Below, in pieces: positions 53,235-61,639 of a stretch of 64,000 nucleotides of DNA; within the stretch, counting starts at the first letter, position 1; the number at the start of each line of letters is the position of its first letter. Source of the DNA: CAZOKZ01 sp964580585 (lineage in GTDB: Bacteria > Sumerlaeota > Sumerlaeia > SLMS01 > JAHLLQ01); NCBI GenBank assembly GCA_964580585.1, contig CAZOKZ010000003.1, forward strand, positions 61,365 through 125,364, written 5' to 3'. The translations under genes were made by a program, and so were the position numbers. The notes under the pieces are model-generated. The model did no database searches, was not told the DNA's origin, and saw only the letters and a list, made by a program, of their open reading frames with translations.

Positions 53235-53567
53235 TTATGATTTCCATAGACCTGTCGATGCATGTAAAATTCCATAAGTTTTTGGATGTAAAATAAAACA
53301 ATATTGTGTTCCAAAACCGGAGAGTGGTTCTGGTTTTCTCTCCGCTGTAAAAAAAGTAATTAGAAAAGCATGTTTTTCGCCCTTTAACTTTCGAGTAATT
53401 TCATGACAATCTTTGGCGTCTATTTTCATTTTACCGATATCGGTTCGATTCCAAATAAACATCTCTGACACACAATATTGATGCCCCTTTGCCTCAAGGT
53501 AGAGTGGATGACTTGAAATGCTGACAAGAGCTTGCTCTTGTTGTTCAGTCGAAAAATGGGAATTCAA
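53235..53567 (-). CDS. Small AT-rich hypothetical gene
   Basis: 110 residues, no signal peptide or membrane helix. The composition is more AT-rich than the neighbours, like the gene at 29937-30395. The C-terminus (FLITFFTAERKPEP, FILHPKTYGILHASTGLWKS) has a look of NTF2-fold immunity-type proteins, but this is weak. It has no co-directional partner. Confidence 0.45.
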   Translation of the reverse strand: MNSHFSTEQQEQALVSISSHPLYLEAKGHQYCVSEMFIWNRTDIGKMKIDAKDCHEITRKLKGEKHAFLITFFTAERKPEPLSGFGTQYCFILHPKTYGILHASTGLWKS

Positions 53568-53733
53568 AATTCACCTCAGTTTTTTCACCTAACGATTATG
53601 ACTTTATTTTTTCTCACCAATTGGCTAACCAGTCAAGCGAGTAGGGTGAATGTACATGTTTTCCACCGTCTTCGCTTGAATACCCCCGCTGGTCGGGCGT
53701 ATAGATAAACAACCTTCCGGGAGGAGACCCCTC

Positions 53734-54585
53734 ATGCCTAGCCGTATTGCTCGCGCGAACATGATTTTCGTCTGCCTGATGATTCTCGCCGCCGCATTGC
53801 TTGCCGCGATTGTCCTGATCGACCGCAAAGCGGGCTTGAATTATACCTATACGTTCGACGATGCCAAAGACCTTGCCATTGGCGCGCCCGTGAAAATGCG
53901 GGGCACGCAAATCGGCGAAGTCACCGGCGTGCGACTTGCAGACCAACGCGATGCGGGCGTTCAAATCGACGTGCGCGTGTACGCCGAACATCGCAACCGC
54001 ATCAACGCCGCCCCCGATTCCACCGCGCGGATCAAAAAAGACTCGATGGTGCTCGGAAACGCCTATGTCGATGTGATCAATCGCGGCGACGGCAGCAGCG
54101 GCGCGATGGCGTCGGGCACCGTGGTCGAGGGTCTCGACGGTTGGACCGAGGAAAAACTCTGGGTCGCGAAAGACAAAATGAGCAGCGGTTATGCGAAAGC
54201 GCTCTCAATGGGTGCCGAAGGCATTGACCGCGTCGAAGAGTGGGCAAAGTCAGAAGACGGCCAGAAGTTGAAAACTCAGGTAAACGATTTCCTCGGATCG
54301 CTCGAAGAAGCCTCGGCGACCAAAGCGCAACAAGCGCGCAGCAAGTTTGGCGAAGCGCTCGAAAAAGGCACCAAATTATTAAACGACATGCGCGCGCAGG
54401 CCGAAGGCGCGGCCAACAGCGATACGGCGGACGATTTGCAGAAGTCGCTGGAAGAATTGCTCAAACAGGCTGAAAACCTCGACGACCAAACGCGCGAAAG
54501 AGTGGAAGCGCTGCTCAAAGAAGCGAAGGAAAAAACCTCTGAAACCATGGAGAAGTTGCCGGATTTGAAAGAAACGGGATCATGA
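53734..54585 (+). CDS. MCE/MlaD-domain lipid-transport protein
   Basis: 283 residues. A membrane anchor (FVCLMILAAALLAAIVLI) precedes an MCE domain (YTFDDAKDLAIGAPVKMRG, GTQIGEVTGVRL) and a long helical C-terminus rich in Ala, Glu and Lys that should form a coiled coil. MlaD-type proteins form hexameric lipid-shuttling rings in the periplasm with MlaE/MlaF, neither of which is here. GGGAGGAG lies eight bases before the ATG. It ends six bases into the convergent gene. Confidence 0.9.
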   Translation: MPSRIARANMIFVCLMILAAALLAAIVLIDRKAGLNYTYTFDDAKDLAIGAPVKMRGTQIGEVTGVRLADQRDAGVQIDVRVYAEHRNRINAAPDSTARIKKDSMVLGNAYVDVINRGDGSSGAMASGTVVEGLDGWTEEKLWVAKDKMSSGYAKALSMGAEGIDRVEEWAKSEDGQKLKTQVNDFLGSLEEASATKAQQARSKFGEALEKGTKLLNDMRAQAEGAANSDTADDLQKSLEELLKQAENLDDQTRERVEALLKEAKEKTSETMEKLPDLKETGS

Positions 54586-55053
54586 GGGAACGGCGAGTGT
54601 TTCGCGTTCTTTCTTCCAACGATGGCCAGCTTGAATTCCTTGGAATAAAAACCACAAAACAACCATGTGCATCAGGATTGCAGGGGACCGAAAAAACGTC
54701 GTGAGAAAAAATAAATCCTGAATATACAAAATGAATCCAATCCAGTAAGCCCATAAAACATCGCGGCGTGAAAAATATCCAAAGATAACATAGAGCAACC
54801 CGAAAACGGCGATCAGGAACGCCTGGATGGCTTGAAATCTTAAGGTATAATTCACTCCCAGATCACGAAGAAAATAGCCAAAATATTGCGGCGACGTAAT
54901 ACCAATCAGGGAAAGCAGAAATCTCCCCGTCAGGAGATGAAGCAGCGTGTTTCCCAAGGTTAAACCGCCAATCCAGTAGAACCAATTCGCGCTTGCGCGA
55001 AATTTTCGTAACGAATCGGTCACAACGATTGAATCGTATTCGGTTTCGGTCAT
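54580..55053 (-). CDS. Small four-helix membrane protein
   Basis: 157 residues. After 20 polar residues there are four hydrophobic segments (WFYWIGGLTLGNTLLHLLTG; QAIQAFLIAVFGLLYVIFGY; VLWAYWIGFILYIQDLFFL; MHMVVLWFLFQGIQAG). The first block matches that of the protein at 50278-50973, so they look like paralogues. The end overlaps the convergent MlaD gene by six bases. Start at 55053 because it directly follows pepA (4-base overlap region) and begins MTETEYDS. Confidence 0.65.
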   Translation of the reverse strand: MTETEYDSIVVTDSLRKFRASANWFYWIGGLTLGNTLLHLLTGRFLLSLIGITSPQYFGYFLRDLGVNYTLRFQAIQAFLIAVFGLLYVIFGYFSRRDVLWAYWIGFILYIQDLFFLTTFFRSPAILMHMVVLWFLFQGIQAGHRWKKERETLAVPS

Positions 55054-56555
55054 GAACGAGCGCGGCCTCCAGCCAATTGTTCCATCGCATCGACAACCAA
55101 CCTTACCCCATACCCGGTGGCGCCGACGTTGAAGTAGCGCGTTTTCGTTTTTGCTCGCGCGGGGGCCGACATGTCCAGGTGCGCCCAACGCACGCCGGTT
55201 GGGACGAAGGCTTTCAGGAAATTCGCCGCGTGAATCGCTCCGCCGTATTGACCAAGCGACGAAATGTTGTTCAAGTCCGCCAACGGATGACCGAGCGATG
55301 GTTCATATTCCTGCCAAAGCGGCAACGGCCACACCGCGTCGCCCGTTGCGCGTCCCGCCGATTCAAACACGTCGCGTAATTCTGCATCGTTGGTAAACAA
55401 CGCGCCAATTTGTGGGCCGAGCGATACGGCTGCCGCGCCAGTCAGCGTTGCAAAATCGATCAGCACATCGGGTTTTTCTTTGGCCGCGAGCGCAAATGCG
55501 TCCGCCAGCACAAGGCGGCCTTCCGCATCGGTGTTTTCAATGTAAACGGTTTTGCCGTTTTTCGACTGGTGAATCGAACCGGGATGATACGCCGCGCCAT
55601 CGACCGCGTTGAACGCCGCAGGAATCAGTGCCGTGACGCGCGCGGGCAACCCGAGCGCTGCGATGGTTTGAATGGCGCCTATCACCGCTGCGCCGCCGCC
55701 CATATCGCCGTTCATCGTGTGCATGGCGTCGCGGGTTTTAATGCAAAGCCCACCGGTATCGAAACAAATGCCTTTACCCGCCAAGACGATATGCGGCGCG
55801 CGGCGTGCAGCTTTCTTTGGCTTGTACCGCAGCACGATCATGCACGGCGGGTGTTCGCTGCCTACTCCGACCGCAGTGATCAGGTTGTAGCCTTCGCGTT
55901 TAAGGCGCTTCGCATCCAACACCCGGCATTCCAGGCGTGCCGACTTTGCGACGCGTTGGGCTTCAGAGGCCAACGCGCGTGGAAACAGCACGTTGTTCGG
56001 CGCGTTGACTAACTCGCGGGCCAGATTTACCCCCGCTGCGATGGTCTCGACGCGTTGTACCGCACGCTTGACGGCGGTGGCTTGCGACGGATCGACGACC
56101 AATTGCACGCGAAGCGGAGGACGTTTTTCCGGAGCTGACTTGAATCGTGTATCGACGAAATCGCCGAGCGATATGCCCTCGGCAATCGCGGCAGCAAGGG
56201 CGGGGGCATCGTCGCCATCGCAGGCGAATGCCAGTTTCGTCAGTGAATACCGGCGGCAAACTTCGGCAGCGTGAGCGGCTGCGGTTTTTAACCGCTCGGT
56301 GGGAGGCATCGCGGGTACAAAGACTGCCGAATCCAGCAGCAGATGCCGCGTTTTGACATTCGCAGATTGCTCCAGCGTACAAAACCATTCGGCACGCGTC
56401 GATTTATCGGCAACGGTATGGACAAAGGCTTCGGCATGACGCGCCAGCGAAGCGTTTTCTGGTTTGGCAAGCAATCCGTCTTCGGGAGTGTGCAGAATAA
56501 CGAGCGCATCGGCGTTCACGCGATCGAGTGACTGGGTCGATATGGCGAAGGTCAT
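55050..56555 (-). CDS. pepA: Leucyl aminopeptidase (M17)
   Basis: 501 residues. AGKGICFDTGGLCIKT and NGDMGGGAAV carry the two-metal ligands and catalytic lysine, and NTDAEGRLVLADAFALA is the family signature; the catalytic Arg is in NTDAEGR. It removes N-terminal residues from peptides in the cytoplasm. AGGAA lies six bases before the ATG at 56555. The frame remains open upstream for 21 more codons without family sequence. The small membrane-protein gene overlaps its end. Confidence 0.95.
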   Translation of the reverse strand: MTFAISTQSLDRVNADALVILHTPEDGLLAKPENASLARHAEAFVHTVADKSTRAEWFCTLEQSANVKTRHLLLDSAVFVPAMPPTERLKTAAAHAAEVCRRYSLTKLAFACDGDDAPALAAAIAEGISLGDFVDTRFKSAPEKRPPLRVQLVVDPSQATAVKRAVQRVETIAAGVNLARELVNAPNNVLFPRALASEAQRVAKSARLECRVLDAKRLKREGYNLITAVGVGSEHPPCMIVLRYKPKKAARRAPHIVLAGKGICFDTGGLCIKTRDAMHTMNGDMGGGAAVIGAIQTIAALGLPARVTALIPAAFNAVDGAAYHPGSIHQSKNGKTVYIENTDAEGRLVLADAFALAAKEKPDVLIDFATLTGAAAVSLGPQIGALFTNDAELRDVFESAGRATGDAVWPLPLWQEYEPSLGHPLADLNNISSLGQYGGAIHAANFLKAFVPTGVRWAHLDMSAPARAKTKTRYFNVGATGYGVRLVVDAMEQLAGGRARS

Positions 56556-56749
56556 TTGAATTCCTGTGTTTGGCAAGTTAGTCATCTGCCGAGCATTCAG
56601 CAGAAATTGCCAGCGCAAGCGCTATCAAAATCCAAAAAGAGAACCAAATTCCTGCCCAATTGCCAGGCAGGATACAAATCTTTTCCGCGGTACAACGATT
56701 GCCTTTTTGAACGCGAAAGACATTTTCTTCAAAAGGAAGGACGCGTTTC

Positions 56750-57259
56750 ATGCCTATCGAAGTTACCGGAAAAATTTTCAAATCTTACACCGATCGTTTT
56801 TTTGACGCGCTGGATAAAATCCCCGAAGACAAACACGATTACGTTCTGTGGAAAGGCACATTTTCAAACCAGAACGGTCAGGACGCAGTGTTACAATCCC
56901 AAACTCCCGCTCAAATGGGGGCGGATGTTTCGCTGGCGCTCGACCTTTTGCTCAAGTTGACCAAAGACGAAGCGCAAATTTCTCCGGAACTGTTCACAAA
57001 AGTTCGCGCCGAAATGAAAGCCCTTGCCGAACGCCCACTGCGCGAAATTTCCGCCACAGGACGAGAAATCGCCAAACGGGTGGCGCCGGAAATCGATGCC
57101 TTGACCGCCGAACAACTCGAAAAATTGGTGCCTGGTTTTAACGGCATGGTTACCGCGCGCGAACACAGCGTATGGATGCTGACGCACGTGGTGCACCATC
57201 GCGGTCAACTGCACCAGATCCTGCGGTCGATTGGAATCGAACCCCCGCCGTTTTTCTAA
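56750..57259 (+). CDS. DinB-family protein, first of a tandem pair
   Basis: 169 residues. WMLTHVVHHRGQLHQILR carries the histidines typical of DinB-fold metal proteins, and the early His is in KIPEDKHDYVLWKG. Members act as thiol-dependent transferases or have unknown roles. GGAAGGA is seven bases before the ATG. The next gene is a same-length paralogue. Confidence 0.88.
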   Translation: MPIEVTGKIFKSYTDRFFDALDKIPEDKHDYVLWKGTFSNQNGQDAVLQSQTPAQMGADVSLALDLLLKLTKDEAQISPELFTKVRAEMKALAERPLREISATGREIAKRVAPEIDALTAEQLEKLVPGFNGMVTAREHSVWMLTHVVHHRGQLHQILRSIGIEPPPFF

Positions 57260-57384
57260 CGAAACCTTCCCGTATCGTTTCCTTCTGAAGCCAAACCAAC
57301 CCGACAGTGTTGCAATCGGGTATGATGTTTGCCTCGCCTGCGCATGGTTTTATATTTCCCTGAACAGAGAGAGAGGCTTGACCC

Positions 57385-57894
57385 ATGCCGATTATTGTCA
57401 CCAGCGAAGTCCTCCAATCCTACACCGATCGCTTTTTCGATGCCGTTGAATTGGTTCCCGAAGATCAGCACGATTTTGTTTTGTGGAAAGGTACCTTCAA
57501 AAACGCCGAAGGCCAGGACGTTGAAAAACAGTGTCAAACACCCGCCGAAATGGCCGCCGACGTGGTGATCGCCTTGGAAGGCATGATGAAGTTTACCAAA
57601 GGCGAAGTCCAAATGTCGCCTGAGATATTCGAGGGCATTAAAGCTCGAATGGCGGAATTGTCCGCAAAATCGATGAAGGAAATCGCCGCCGAAGGACGGG
57701 CTGTTGCCACCCGCATCGTCCCCCAGGTGGATGATTTGACCGAAGAGCTTCAGCAAAAAGAAATTGTGGGTCCTCGCGGTCCCATGACAACGCGTGCCAT
57801 GGCAACGCTGATTTTGACGCACGTGGCGCACCACCGGGGGCAACTTTACCAGATTCTGCGCGCCATTGGCGTAACGCCTCCCGGGTTTTTGTAA
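57385..57894 (+). CDS. DinB-family protein, second of a tandem pair
   Basis: 169 residues, the same length as the gene 126 bases upstream, with about half of the positions identical by eye (VTSEVLQSYTDRFFDA versus VTGKIFKSYTDRFFDA; LTHVAHHRGQLYQILRAIG). This is a local duplication, followed by divergence. The same HHRGQ metal site is present. GAGAGAG lies about 13 bases upstream, then the next hairpin follows the gene. Confidence 0.88.
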   Translation: MPIIVTSEVLQSYTDRFFDAVELVPEDQHDFVLWKGTFKNAEGQDVEKQCQTPAEMAADVVIALEGMMKFTKGEVQMSPEIFEGIKARMAELSAKSMKEIAAEGRAVATRIVPQVDDLTEELQQKEIVGPRGPMTTRAMATLILTHVAHHRGQLYQILRAIGVTPPGFL

Positions 57895-57915
57895 GATCGA
57901 AATCGATGTGGGACT

Positions 57916-57965
57916 AAGGCGCCAAGGAACCTGCCAGAGTCGCAGGACTTGGCGTCTTTGCATTT
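57916..57965 (+). terminator. Long hairpin after the DinB pair
   Basis: AAGGCGCCAAG (57916-57926) pairs with CTTGGCGTCTT (57948-57958) with one G-U, and inside it CCTGC (57930-57934) pairs with GCAGG (57942-57946). The T-tract that follows (TTTGCATTT) is weak. Its sequence type resembles the intergenic repeats at 35316. Confidence 0.55.
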
Positions 57966-58067
57966 GAAGGTCGGAAACCATTCAGTGGAAAATGATTCCC
58001 ATTGAAATCCGGCCTCTGCATTCGGATGATTGCGACGAGTGCCCTTTCGGAGAAAATACCCCCGCCG

Positions 58068-58592
58068 ATGATTTCGTTGCCTTCCAAGTTAGTTCGTCGC
58101 CCAGCGCGCTACGATTGCCATTCGCAAGCCGCTCAATCCAGCCAGGTCCACTCCCTTCCCGAGCATTTGCGCCAACGCAACCTGCTGCTGATCGTCTTTG
58201 GCGCCGTTACATTATTTGGTGGGTTGATTGTTCTGGCATCCGGGTTCGAGCAATTCGCCATGGTGACGCTTGGGCTTTTCATGGCGACTGTCGGCGCCAG
58301 CGTGTGGACCGGCATTGTGATCTGGCATTTCTGCGTGGCCCAGGAAGTGCGCTTTACCCGCGAGTCGATGGTGATTCACCAAACCGCGCGTCCCGATCTG
58401 GTATTGCCCTTCGACGGTTACCAGCGCGAATGGGTTGTCGATTGCAGCGGAGCGCGAACCGTTCGCATTATCATTTTCGGTCGCAATCGCGGCTGCACCG
58501 TGATTCAGCCTCCCGAGTGGTTTTACCAGGGACTCGAAGAAATCGCCCGCATCCAGGCCGAAGAAGGCTGGTATGCTCCAGCAGAAGAGTAA
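58068..58592 (+). CDS. Small membrane protein with uncertain N-terminus
   Basis: 174 residues. Two hydrophobic segments (NLLLIVFGAVTLFGGLIVLA; MVTLGLFMATVGASVWTGIV) are followed by a beta-rich soluble domain (VRFTRESMVIHQTARP, VRIIIFGRNRGCTVIQ). The start is unclear. This frame offers ATG at 58026 and 58068 and a TTG at 58002. A different frame, ATG 57992, gives a plausible acidic start (IRPLHSDDCDECPFGENTP), which suggests a frameshift about 58080-58110. The family is not recognised. Confidence 0.55.
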   Translation: MISLPSKLVRRPARYDCHSQAAQSSQVHSLPEHLRQRNLLLIVFGAVTLFGGLIVLASGFEQFAMVTLGLFMATVGASVWTGIVIWHFCVAQEVRFTRESMVIHQTARPDLVLPFDGYQREWVVDCSGARTVRIIIFGRNRGCTVIQPPEWFYQGLEEIARIQAEEGWYAPAEE

Positions 58593-58727
58593 ATCGTCGC
58601 AAAGTTATCGTATTCATCATGGCCCGTCAGGGGTAATTTTTTCAACCGAAACCAATCCTCCTATCCTCTCCGTTTCCCCGCTTGCCCACGGTTTCATCAT
58701 TCCGTAGAACAATCATCAAGCGGGCAG

Positions 58728-60803
58728 ATGACGCCCGATTGTCCGCCATGGGGAGTGCCGACCTTGTCTCACGATGTTGCCGTTCCGTTTCCGACCCAAG
58801 AGGTTTGGAGTCATCTCGATCCCAAGGCCGTTTGGCCGGGTGATTGGTATGCGTTTCAGTCCAGCGACCAACAGGACTTGATCGCCGATCTAGCCGACCT
58901 GGCACCCTTCGATCTGAATCCAGAAATCGCTGCTTCCTCCGGCGAGGCCAAACCCATCCTGACCTTGCGATTTGGTCGTGGTAAACGCCGCGTGCTTATT
59001 TGGGCACGCCAGCACGGTGACGAGCCCGAATGCACTGCTGCCCTGATGACGGTTTTGCACAAACTGGTCACAGAAACGGTTTCACCGTTGTGCCAGACAA
59101 TTCTCGACGAACTCGAACTGCTTGTTGTGCCCATGGTCAATCCAGACGGCATGGACGCCTTCACACGCGTGTGCGCCTCGGGTATCGATTTGAACCGCGA
59201 TGCTTCTGTCCAGGCCACCCCCGAAGGCCAGCTTCTCGTGCGCTTGAAAGACGAATTCCAGCCAGAGTTTGCATTCAATTTGCATGACATGCGCCCTCGC
59301 AAGACCACAAAAGCTGGCACCGACATGGTGACGTTGGCGTTTCAAGCCGGCCCCTTCGATGCCGAAGACAGCGATAATGAAACACGGCTGAAGGCCAAAG
59401 CCGTAATCGGCGAAATTCTTAATGTGGTGAAGACCCAATCGCCTCACATCGCCCGCTACGATTGCAACTACATGAGCCGCGCGTTTGGCGATGCGATGAT
59501 GAAATGGGGCGTGGCGTGTATTCTGATCGAATCGGGCAGTCTGCCGCGCAACTTGGGCGGCGACGACAACGTGATTCGTATGCACGCCTTGGCGCTACTG
59601 GCCGGATTGCACGCCGTGGCCACGGGCAAAGACGCCAGCCACGACGCGTCGGCTTACGACGCAATCCCGCCAGACGGCGGTGTGTTTGATTTCGATGAAA
59701 TTTATCGCGGCGGTCGTGTGTTCGATGCGCCGACCAGCCAATCTTATGTCGCCGATTTGGGACTTTGGACAGATCTTCAGCCGCGCCGCACCACCTTGGA
59801 CCGACAAGTCACCAGCACTGTCCAGGCTGCAGGCGACCTGGCTCCTGAAACGGGCAAGCATGTGCTCGATGCAAGCGGTTGTTTGCTGGCGCCCGGCATC
59901 ATTGGCGCCACCCCCGATTTCACGTTCGACGACGATGTTCCAAGCGATGACGAAGCCCGTGGGTTCCTGCGCGCAGGCATCACCACGATCGCCACGGCGT
60001 TCGGGCCGTTTGTGAATTCGTACCAGCGCGATGAATACATCGAAATGATGCGCGAATCGGTTCCGCCGCTGAACGTGGTGGCTTTCGAGCGCGTTTTATC
60101 CATTCCCGCCATCGTGCGTCGCCATGGGATTACTCCCTTTGCAGGGTTGTGTGTGACGAAACTTCAAATCAGCATGCGGGATTTGAAGGAATTCGCCCGT
60201 CAATTCCAGCCCACCTTGCGCAAGGTCATTGCCGCCGAACCCAACGAAACCATGCTGGGGCTCAACGTGCTGTTCAGCAGCGCGTCCTCGACGCGTAAAA
60301 CGCGACTGCACCTGATGCTGCAAACCATCGATGAAGCAGCCGCCAGCCGCGCGGGCCGTGTGGATTACGCCAGTTTGCACCAGCTTTGCGAACCCTTCAT
60401 CACCGCCAGCGACCAAGTGAGCTTTAGTGGTAATCGACGCGATCCATTGCCAAAAGGCATCCGTCAGCACCTGATTCCCGCTGGATTCACCGAGCAAACC
60501 CTGCCCGCCGAGCATTTCATTGCCCGTGCGTTGAATGCGATCGACGACCCGACGCCGGAAAGTCGGCGCGCCACGCTCGGCGCGATGACATTCCGCATGG
60601 CCGATGCACTGCGCCTGGATACAGCGGGGGCTTTGCGACCGGGTTTCCGCGGCGATGTCGTGTTTTTACCGGATTCGATCCTGGATTCGGGCGAAATCGA
60701 AGGTGTCTATCCCCAGAAAGTCGTTCTCAATGGCGAAGTGATTCTCGATCGCTCCACCAGTTTCGAGCAACGGGGTCGTGGACGCTGGAAATTCGCCGAA
60801 TAA
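58728..60803 (+). CDS. M14-type zinc carboxypeptidase fused to an amidohydrolase-like domain
   Basis: 691 residues. The first 310 hold M14 features: ARQHGDEPECTAA (zinc ligands His and Glu), NPDGMDAFTR, GIDLNRD, FAFNLHDMRP (third zinc ligand) and ILIESGS (catalytic Glu). The last 370 have the outline of an amidohydrolase (RGGRVFDAP, LLAPGIIGATPDF, ALRPGFRGDVVFLPD, VVLNGEVIL) but lack the HxH metal pair, since the place reads IGATPDF. No signal peptide. The N-terminal half looks active; the C-terminal half probably not. Confidence 0.75.
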   Translation: MTPDCPPWGVPTLSHDVAVPFPTQEVWSHLDPKAVWPGDWYAFQSSDQQDLIADLADLAPFDLNPEIAASSGEAKPILTLRFGRGKRRVLIWARQHGDEPECTAALMTVLHKLVTETVSPLCQTILDELELLVVPMVNPDGMDAFTRVCASGIDLNRDASVQATPEGQLLVRLKDEFQPEFAFNLHDMRPRKTTKAGTDMVTLAFQAGPFDAEDSDNETRLKAKAVIGEILNVVKTQSPHIARYDCNYMSRAFGDAMMKWGVACILIESGSLPRNLGGDDNVIRMHALALLAGLHAVATGKDASHDASAYDAIPPDGGVFDFDEIYRGGRVFDAPTSQSYVADLGLWTDLQPRRTTLDRQVTSTVQAAGDLAPETGKHVLDASGCLLAPGIIGATPDFTFDDDVPSDDEARGFLRAGITTIATAFGPFVNSYQRDEYIEMMRESVPPLNVVAFERVLSIPAIVRRHGITPFAGLCVTKLQISMRDLKEFARQFQPTLRKVIAAEPNETMLGLNVLFSSASSTRKTRLHLMLQTIDEAAASRAGRVDYASLHQLCEPFITASDQVSFSGNRRDPLPKGIRQHLIPAGFTEQTLPAEHFIARALNAIDDPTPESRRATLGAMTFRMADALRLDTAGALRPGFRGDVVFLPDSILDSGEIEGVYPQKVVLNGEVILDRSTSFEQRGRGRWKFAE

Positions 60804-60843
60804 ACCAGAAACACCCACTTAATCTTATCGAGCACCACCACCC

Positions 60844-61614
60844 ATGTTCCTTGCCGTTGACGTTGGAAACACACACACAACGTTTGGCCTGATGGAAGGC
60901 CAAAACGTGCTCCGCGAAAGCCGCATCACAACTCAACGGCATCAGACCGCCGACGAGTTGCAGGTGATTCTTCGCTTTTTGGCCGGTATCGAAGAAGTCC
61001 CGCGCGACGTATGGGTAGGCGCGGCAATTTGCTCCGTGGTTCCGGCGTTCAATCGCACGTTGAAAACGGCTATCGAACGCGTTATTGCTATCAAGCCAGA
61101 TGTCTTGACGCCATTTATGAAGTTGGACGTCGAAAACGAGTACAACGATCCACGCGAGGTCGGCATGGACCGTCTGGCGAACGCGGTTGCCGGAATCGAA
61201 AAATATGGCCCAGGATTGGTCGTCGTGGATTTCGGAACGGCGACGACCCTGGATATTATCTCGAACGAGGGGCATTACCTCGGCGGCGTGATTTTGCCCG
61301 GGCTCGAAGCCACTGCCGATGCGTTGTATATTCGCACTTCCAAGTTGCCGCAAATCAGCATTGAACGTCCCGAAGCGGCCTTTGGCCGGACCACGGTTCA
61401 GGCCATGTTGTCGGGTCTGTTTTTCGGCTCGATCGATGCCGTCGAAGGGGCAATCGGGCGCATTGAATCTCAATTGGGTTATGGTTTGAAAGTGGTCGCC
61501 ACGGGGGGCCTTGCCAAGGTTCTTGCGCCGGACATGAAACGTCTCGACGCCGTGGACGATTACTTGACGTTGCGCGGGATCGAGAGCATTTGGAGAAAGA
61601 ACCAGAACGCCTAA
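60844..61614 (+). CDS. coaX: Type III pantothenate kinase
   Basis: 256 residues. DVGNTHTTFGLMEG is the ATP-binding phosphate-1 motif, VGMDRLANAVAG and DFGTATTLDII the following ones. It phosphorylates pantothenate in the first step of coenzyme A synthesis. It lies 40 bases after the M14 fusion gene, on the same strand, so they may be co-transcribed. It is convergent with the TolC-family gene. Confidence 0.96.
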   Translation: MFLAVDVGNTHTTFGLMEGQNVLRESRITTQRHQTADELQVILRFLAGIEEVPRDVWVGAAICSVVPAFNRTLKTAIERVIAIKPDVLTPFMKLDVENEYNDPREVGMDRLANAVAGIEKYGPGLVVVDFGTATTLDIISNEGHYLGGVILPGLEATADALYIRTSKLPQISIERPEAAFGRTTVQAMLSGLFFGSIDAVEGAIGRIESQLGYGLKVVATGGLAKVLAPDMKRLDAVDDYLTLRGIESIWRKNQNA

Positions 61615-61639
61615 GGCGGCGGTTTCTCTCGCGATATTC

